A stretch of 8,295 nucleotides of DNA from positions 1 through 8,295 of the forward strand of contig DAOVXH010000073.1 of assembly GCA_030636255.1 (NCBI GenBank), written 5' to 3'. Below the pieces are notes generated by a model. That model was not told the DNA's origin. It made no database searches and saw nothing but the letters and a program-made list of their open reading frames with translations. Below are positions 5,729 through 8,295 of the stretch, piece by piece. The translations under genes were made by a program, and so were the position numbers. Positions within the stretch are counted from its first letter, which is position 1. Each line of letters starts with the position of its first letter. This stretch comes from Methanomassiliicoccales archaeon (lineage in GTDB: Archaea > Thermoplasmatota > Thermoplasmata > SG8-5).

Positions 5729-6655
5729 ATGATTAGCATTGAAGATTTCAAGCCAATTACCATGGCAGACAAGCCAGTATTTGATGAGCACTATGCAAAA
5801 TATCCCCCTAACCATAGTGAAAATGTTTTCACCACATTGGTCAGCTGGAATCATTTTCTCCAAAGTTATTTTTTAGTTCAAGGTGAGAATCTTGTAATAA
5901 TGACCAAACCAGATGACCAGATACGAATTCGTTCACCCTCCGGACCGCCAAATATTGAATTGGTCAAAGAATTGATGGAAATGGCCAGGAGTTCTGGAAC
6001 TGATTATTTACTGATGCTCATTGAAAATGAACAGAAAGAATGGTTATCCAGTAATTTAAAATGCATAGATTTTATGCCGCATCGAGACTATTTTGATTAT
6101 GTTTATTTGGCCTCTGATTTGGTAGAACTTGCCGGAAAGAAATATCTGAAGATTCGTAATAAAATTAACAAGTTCAACCGCCAGTGGGATTATGAGATTG
6201 TCCATCTATGCGAACAGAACATTGAAGAGATAAAGGTATTTCTTCAACGCTGGTGTCTATGGAAAGACTGTGGGTCTGACCCTATTTTAGAAAATGAAAG
6301 GGGTGCTGTGCAGTTCACAATTGATAACTGTTTAAACCTGAACTTATGCGGCCTTGCCATAAAAATTAATGATGAAATCCAGGCTGTTTCCGTTTTTGAG
6401 TCTATTTCTGAGCATACTGCAGTGGTTCATTTTGAGAAGGCAATGCCAGACTTTGAGGGTCTTTATCAGGTTATAAATAAGGAGTCAGCAAAATTATTGG
6501 CTCTGGATCATGAATTCATAAATCGCCAATCAGATATGGGCATTGAGGGGCTGAGAACCGCAAAGCAAAGATATCATCCCCATCACATGGTAGAGGTTCA
6601 TCACATAGTATCCAGTTGTGAAGAAATTGAAGAAGAAGACCCAGTAATTTATTAG
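5729..6655 (+). CDS. DUF2156 family protein (GNAT-like fold, phosphatidylglycerol lysyltransferase C-terminal-like)
   Basis: A 308-residue protein matching the stand-alone DUF2156 pattern: an N-terminal segment with FKPITMADKPVFDEH and the FTTLVSWNHF region, a central helix with KYLKIRNKINKFNR (about residues 138-151), and the conserved C-terminal block INRQSDMGIEGLRTAKQRY at about 264-282. The family has two GNAT-like folds and is related to the aminoacyl-tRNA-dependent lipid aminoacyl transferases (MprF). No membrane segments are present, so this form is cytoplasmic and its substrate is unknown. The start codon is two bases after the acetyltransferase stop, and only a weak GAAGG precedes it, so translation may depend on coupling. 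It ends the long operon. The tail after residue 298 is very acidic (EEIEEEDP). Confidence 0.85.
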   Translation: MISIEDFKPITMADKPVFDEHYAKYPPNHSENVFTTLVSWNHFLQSYFLVQGENLVIMTKPDDQIRIRSPSGPPNIELVKELMEMARSSGTDYLLMLIENEQKEWLSSNLKCIDFMPHRDYFDYVYLASDLVELAGKKYLKIRNKINKFNRQWDYEIVHLCEQNIEEIKVFLQRWCLWKDCGSDPILENERGAVQFTIDNCLNLNLCGLAIKINDEIQAVSVFESISEHTAVVHFEKAMPDFEGLYQVINKESAKLLALDHEFINRQSDMGIEGLRTAKQRYHPHHMVEVHHIVSSCEEIEEEDPVIY

Positions 6656-6659
6656 TGTT

Positions 6660-6986
6660 TTAGTACAAATCTCGCTTACATGATGCGCATATGGTCTTAG
6701 TTTCCTTCCCGCATTTGCTGCACTTTCCTGCCATGAACTTTTCTTCCACTGGCGCAGAACAGCATTGTGAGACTGCATTCACCATGTGTCCACAATATTT
6801 GCAAGGATGTTGTTTCTGCTTCTTTCCCACTACCATTTTATTGTATATGAACAGTCCGAGATAAAGTGCTATGAGTATGACTGCCAGTATTATCAGATAC
6901 GTGCATACCATGTCATTTCCTTCGGTCTCGGTTTGTAGCGGAATGTTCACCAGAATTCCAATAAAGCCTTCACCCATGCAATTCAT
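6660..6986 (-). CDS. Small membrane-anchored double zinc-ribbon protein
   Basis: I do not recognise a named family. Read from ATG 6986 it is 108 residues: a polar N-terminus, one hydrophobic helix at about 29-48 (YLIILAVILIALYLGLFIYN), a lysine-rich stretch, then two cysteine clusters. The first is C62-x2-C65 with C75-C76; the second is C89-x2-C92 with C100-x2-C103. Both look like zinc ribbons, and the positive residues after the helix suggest they face the cytoplasm. The start may instead be ATG 6911 (M26, 83 residues), which has GAAGGA about six bases upstream and puts the helix at the very N-terminus; ATG 6986 has no clear Shine-Dalgarno site. The stop is four bases from that of the converging DUF2156 gene. 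A metal-dependent regulatory or scaffold role is possible but not shown. Confidence 0.7.
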   Translation of the reverse strand: MNCMGEGFIGILVNIPLQTETEGNDMVCTYLIILAVILIALYLGLFIYNKMVVGKKQKQHPCKYCGHMVNAVSQCCSAPVEEKFMAGKCSKCGKETKTICASCKRDLY

Positions 6987-7000
6987 GATATCTATTATAC
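6980..7000 (-). promoter_or_regulatory. Possible promoter of the zinc-ribbon gene
   Basis: Read on the minus strand, an AT-rich element GGTATAATAGATATC lies directly before ATG 6986. If TATAATA acts as an archaeal TATA box, transcription would start about 25 bases downstream, inside the first codons of the longer reading. That favours the shorter protein starting at 6911. This is inference from spacing alone. Confidence 0.35.
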
Positions 7001-7064
7001 CTAAAAATGCTTTGCCCGATTCAAAATAGGGATTTTTTACTAATCAAGGGGTAAATCTTAATTA

Positions 7065-7100
7065 ACAACTTATTATTACGCGTCTGCGTAGGCAAATAAT
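7065..7100 (+). promoter_or_regulatory. Candidate archaeal promoter of the hydrogenase operon
   Basis: The AT-rich stretch AACAACTTATTATTA (7064-7078) is the best TATA-box candidate upstream of the hydrogenase small subunit. A start site about 25 bases downstream would fall near 7095-7100, inside the inverted repeat at 7088-7109, leaving a leader of about 30 bases that contains the GGAG Shine-Dalgarno site at 7115-7118. No strong bacterial -35/-10 pair is evident on this strand. Confidence 0.4.
7077..7090. repeat. Inverted repeat TACGC-N4-GCGTA
   Basis: Perfect 5-base arms, TACGC at 7077-7081 and GCGTA at 7086-7090, separated by GTCT. The site lies between the TATA candidate and the larger inverted repeat at 7088-7109, sharing three bases with it. 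Its GC-rich core stands out in an otherwise AT-rich spacer. It could be a regulator half-site pair; chance is also possible for arms this short. Confidence 0.4.
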
Positions 7101-7109
7101 TTTACCTAC
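7088..7109. promoter_or_regulatory. Imperfect palindrome, candidate operator of the hydrogenase operon
   Basis: The arms are GTAGGCAAA (7088-7096) and TTTACCTAC (7101-7109), pairing at eight of nine positions around the centre TAAT. A palindrome of this size between promoter candidate and start codon is typical for a dimeric repressor site, for example a redox- or metal-responsive one. No regulator gene is in the window, so the ligand is unknown. Confidence 0.5.
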
Positions 7110-7126
7110 AAACCGGAGATGCCATA

Positions 7127-7555
7127 ATGTTTGAAAAACTGGTTACATGGTCGCGGGTCAAGTCCCCGTGGGTTTATCATCTGAACAGCGGTAGCTGCAA
7201 TGGTTGCGATATTGAGATTCTGGCAGCATTGATGCCCAGGTTCGATGCCGAGAGGTTTGGAGTGCTGCTACAGGGAACTCCCAGACATGCGGACGTTGTA
7301 GTTGCAACAGGCCCAGTGACTGAACAACTGAAAGAGCGAGTAATCAGGTGCTATGAACAGGTTCCAGAACCCAAGTTCGTGGTTGCTGTAGGCCAGTGTG
7401 CCATTAGTGGTGCGATTTTTGATGGTTCATACTGCACCCATGGAGGCATAGACAAGATAATTCCGGTGAATGCTTATGTTCCAGGCTGCCCGCCAAAGCC
7501 AGAAGCGATTCTGGATGGTGTTGTGAAGCTTCTTACAAGTTTGACGGAGGGCTGA
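7127..7555 (+). CDS. Group 4 [NiFe] hydrogenase small subunit (EchC/MbhJ-like, NuoB family)
   Basis: This subunit carries the proximal [4Fe-4S] cluster that passes electrons between ferredoxin-side clusters and the NiFe site. It is 142 residues, the short form typical of energy-converting hydrogenases, and not the longer complex I NuoB. The four cluster cysteines are C24 and C27 (GSCNGCDIE), C91 (VGQCAISG) and C121 (PGCPPKPE). The segment RFGVLLQGTPRHADVVVATG is the conserved core of Ech/Mbh small subunits. It begins its operon, with a 140-base divergent spacer upstream and GGAG at 7115-7118 as ribosome binding site. It is expected on the cytoplasmic face of a membrane complex. The subtype (Ech, Mbh or another group 4 type) cannot be fixed from this fragment. 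Confidence 0.93.
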   Translation: MFEKLVTWSRVKSPWVYHLNSGSCNGCDIEILAALMPRFDAERFGVLLQGTPRHADVVVATGPVTEQLKERVIRCYEQVPEPKFVVAVGQCAISGAIFDGSYCTHGGIDKIIPVNAYVPGCPPKPEAILDGVVKLLTSLTEG

Positions 7556-7557
7556 TT

Positions 7558-7595
7558 CATGAAATTATATGGCACAAATAGTATAGAATTTCATG
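7558..7595 (+). other. Hairpin in the gap between hydrogenase small subunit and NuoC-like genes
   Basis: Perfect 9-base arms CATGAAATT (7558-7566) and AATTTCATG (7587-7595) enclose 20 bases. After one A-G mismatch the stem continues with three more pairs (TAT/ATA), leaving a loop of about 12 bases. No T-run follows, so it is not an intrinsic terminator. It lies 32 bases before the next start codon and may affect mRNA processing or stability, or the relative yield of the two subunits. Confidence 0.55.
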
Positions 7596-7624
7596 GCTGG
7601 CCTGCTTCGAAGAAGGAGGACTAA
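7559..7624 (+). CDS. Possible 21-residue small ORF
   Basis: ATG 7559 opens a 21-codon frame ending at TAA 7622-7624, two bases before the next gene. GGAGG at 7546-7550 sits eight bases upstream, good spacing for translation. The peptide begins MKLYGTNSIEF and ends SKKED, is hydrophilic and matches nothing I recognise. Its start codon lies in the left arm of the hairpin at 7558-7595. It could be a small hydrogenase-associated peptide, a leader that couples translation across the gap, or a chance frame. Confidence 0.3.
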   Translation: MKLYGTNSIEFHGWPASKKED

Positions 7625-7626
7625 TT

Positions 7627-8094
7627 ATGGCAGATCCAATTGTAGAAAGAGTTAAATCTGGTCTAGGGCCGCTTGCCCTGGCTATTGAAAATCCAAGGCT
7701 TCACAGGATATATGCCACAGTGCCAAGAGAGAAGATAGTGGACGCTGTCAAGGCATTACACAAAGAATTTGACACAAGATACATTTGCGTCATAGCTGCC
7801 AGAGATGCTGGCGATGCTATTGAATTAGTCTATCCTTTTGCACTTGAAAAAGAGGAGCGATTAATAGTTCTCAAAACCATGGTTCCGAAAAATGACCTGG
7901 TTATTGACACAATATCCGAGGTCATACCTGGCGCAGTTCTTTATGAGCGAGAGGCTTTTGAAATGCTTGGTGTTAATTTCCGCGGCCATCCGCAAATGGA
8001 AATTCTTTTCCTCCCAGAGACCTGGGGCGATAAGGGCAATCCACTGAGAAAGGACTGGGTTGACCCCAGAAAAGCAGAAGGAGGTGGCAAGTAA
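7627..8094 (+). CDS. Hydrogenase NuoC/EchD-like subunit (complex I 30 kDa family)
   Basis: A 155-residue cytoplasmic-side subunit that links the small and large subunits in group 4 hydrogenases and complex I. The family signature is clear: Y106-E-R-E109 followed by EMLG (112-115), then FRGHP, LFLPETWG and PLRKDW (139-144) near the C-terminus. Residues 25-85 form the less conserved N-terminal alpha/beta half. AAGGAGG just upstream of ATG 7627 is a strong ribosome binding site. The stop codon TAA (8092-8094) overlaps by one base the apparent start of the large subunit. It binds no cofactor itself in known relatives; a structural role is expected. Confidence 0.92.
   Translation: MADPIVERVKSGLGPLALAIENPRLHRIYATVPREKIVDAVKALHKEFDTRYICVIAARDAGDAIELVYPFALEKEERLIVLKTMVPKNDLVIDTISEVIPGAVLYEREAFEMLGVNFRGHPQMEILFLPETWGDKGNPLRKDWVDPRKAEGGGK
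8080..8086 (+). promoter_or_regulatory. Shine-Dalgarno site pointing to a non-ATG start
   Basis: GGAGGTG inside the end of the NuoC-like gene is one of the strongest ribosome binding sites in the window. Seven bases separate it from ATC at 8094, the position where a start codon is expected; no ATG, GTG or TTG in the correct frame is within reach. Confidence 0.7.
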
Positions 8095-8295
8095 TCCCAG
8101 AAGTAACCATTCCAATCGGCCCAATACACCCAGCATTAAAAGAGCCAGAAAGATTCATGATTACTGTTGAAGGTGAAACTGTTGTTGCAGCAGATGTCAG
8201 AATTGGCCATGTTCACCGCGGCATAGAGAAGCTGGCAGAATCAAAGACCTACATTCAAAATCTATATTTGACAGAGCGCATCTGCGGAATATGCT
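8094..8295 (+). CDS. Group 4 [NiFe] hydrogenase large (catalytic) subunit, 3' truncated by window
   Basis: Only the first 67 codons are present. They carry the conserved N-terminus of the family: IPIGPIHPALKEPERF (6-21), the segment ADVRIGHVHRGIEKLAE (33-49), and YLTERICGIC (58-67) ending in the L1 motif RxCGxC. C64 and C67 of that motif bind nickel. Complex I NuoD and Fpo-type proteins lack these cysteines, so this is a true hydrogenase. The frame is open upstream to a stop at 8061 but contains no ATG, GTG or TTG before the conserved block. The first in-frame ATG is at 8157, and starting there would remove the first 21 residues, including the family's N-terminal motif. The likely start is ATC 8094, overlapping the previous stop as TAATC; start position confidence is moderate. 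Confidence 0.9.
   Translation, partial: MPEVTIPIGPIHPALKEPERFMITVEGETVVAADVRIGHVHRGIEKLAESKTYIQNLYLTERICGIC

Noticed and set aside
6640..6690. Terminator between the converging genes
   Set aside because: The four-base gap and flanks show no clear stem followed by a T-run; termination sites could lie within the opposing genes but cannot be pointed to.
7036..7055. TTTAC-N10-GTAAA inverted repeat
   Set aside because: Five-base AT-rich arms with a long spacer are expected by chance in such sequence.
8084..8094. GTG 8084 as start of the large subunit
   Set aside because: It is in a different frame from the conserved protein and would need a frameshift within a few codons; ATC 8094 explains the Shine-Dalgarno spacing without one.
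7861..8158. Minus-strand frames opposite the NuoC-like gene and large subunit start
   Set aside because: No recognisable protein features, and they overlap strongly conserved plus-strand hydrogenase sequence.
1..8295. CRISPR arrays, insertion sequences, tRNA or rRNA genes, defence systems
   Set aside because: I saw no direct repeat arrays, transposase motifs or RNA gene signatures; almost the whole window is explained by metabolic genes.

Overview
The window looks like a chromosomal piece of a strict anaerobe, most likely an archaeon (Thermoplasmatota or methanogen-related euryarchaeote). The reasons are the gene content (flavodiiron protein, desulfoferrodoxin, rubrerythrins, an FTR-type disulfide reductase fused to rubredoxin, a group 4 membrane-type NiFe hydrogenase), heavy use of the ATA isoleucine codon, and Shine-Dalgarno sites of the GGTGAT/GGAGG type placed very close to the start codons. 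A clostridial-type bacterium cannot be excluded from sequence alone.

Region 1 (3-6655, plus strand) is twelve tightly packed genes with gaps of 2-19 bases, so probably one transcript whose promoter lies left of the window. In order they encode a flavodiiron O2/NO reductase (fprA), a small ferredoxin with one altered cluster motif, classical rubrerythrin, a rubrerythrin-like diiron protein, a two-iron desulfoferrodoxin (superoxide reductase), ferritin, a second rubrerythrin-like diiron protein, a glutaredoxin-like protein, an FTR-type ferredoxin:disulfide reductase carrying a rubredoxin domain, a rhodanese fused to an ABM-like barrel, a GNAT acetyltransferase and a DUF2156 protein. The first seven cover removal of O2, superoxide and peroxide plus iron storage. 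The next three cover thiol and sulfur redox. The last two have no evident link to redox chemistry.

Region 2 (6660-6986, minus strand) is one small protein with a membrane helix and two zinc ribbons, converging on the long operon with only four bases between stop codons.

Region 3 (6987-7126) is a divergent intergenic region with two overlapping inverted repeats and a plausible archaeal promoter for the next operon.

Region 4 (7127-8295, plus strand) is the start of a group 4 (Ech/Mbh-like) NiFe hydrogenase operon: small subunit, a NuoC/EchD-like subunit, then the N-terminus of the catalytic large subunit, cut by the window edge just after the first nickel-binding CxxC. Two features stand out. 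There is a 71-base gap holding a hairpin and a 21-codon ORF between the first two genes. The large subunit has no ATG/GTG/TTG at the expected position; an ATC sits exactly where a TAATG stop/start overlap would be, behind a strong Shine-Dalgarno site.

Together the window joins an oxygen-defence and iron-storage operon to an oxygen-sensitive energy-converting hydrogenase. Both plausibly work with ferredoxin.
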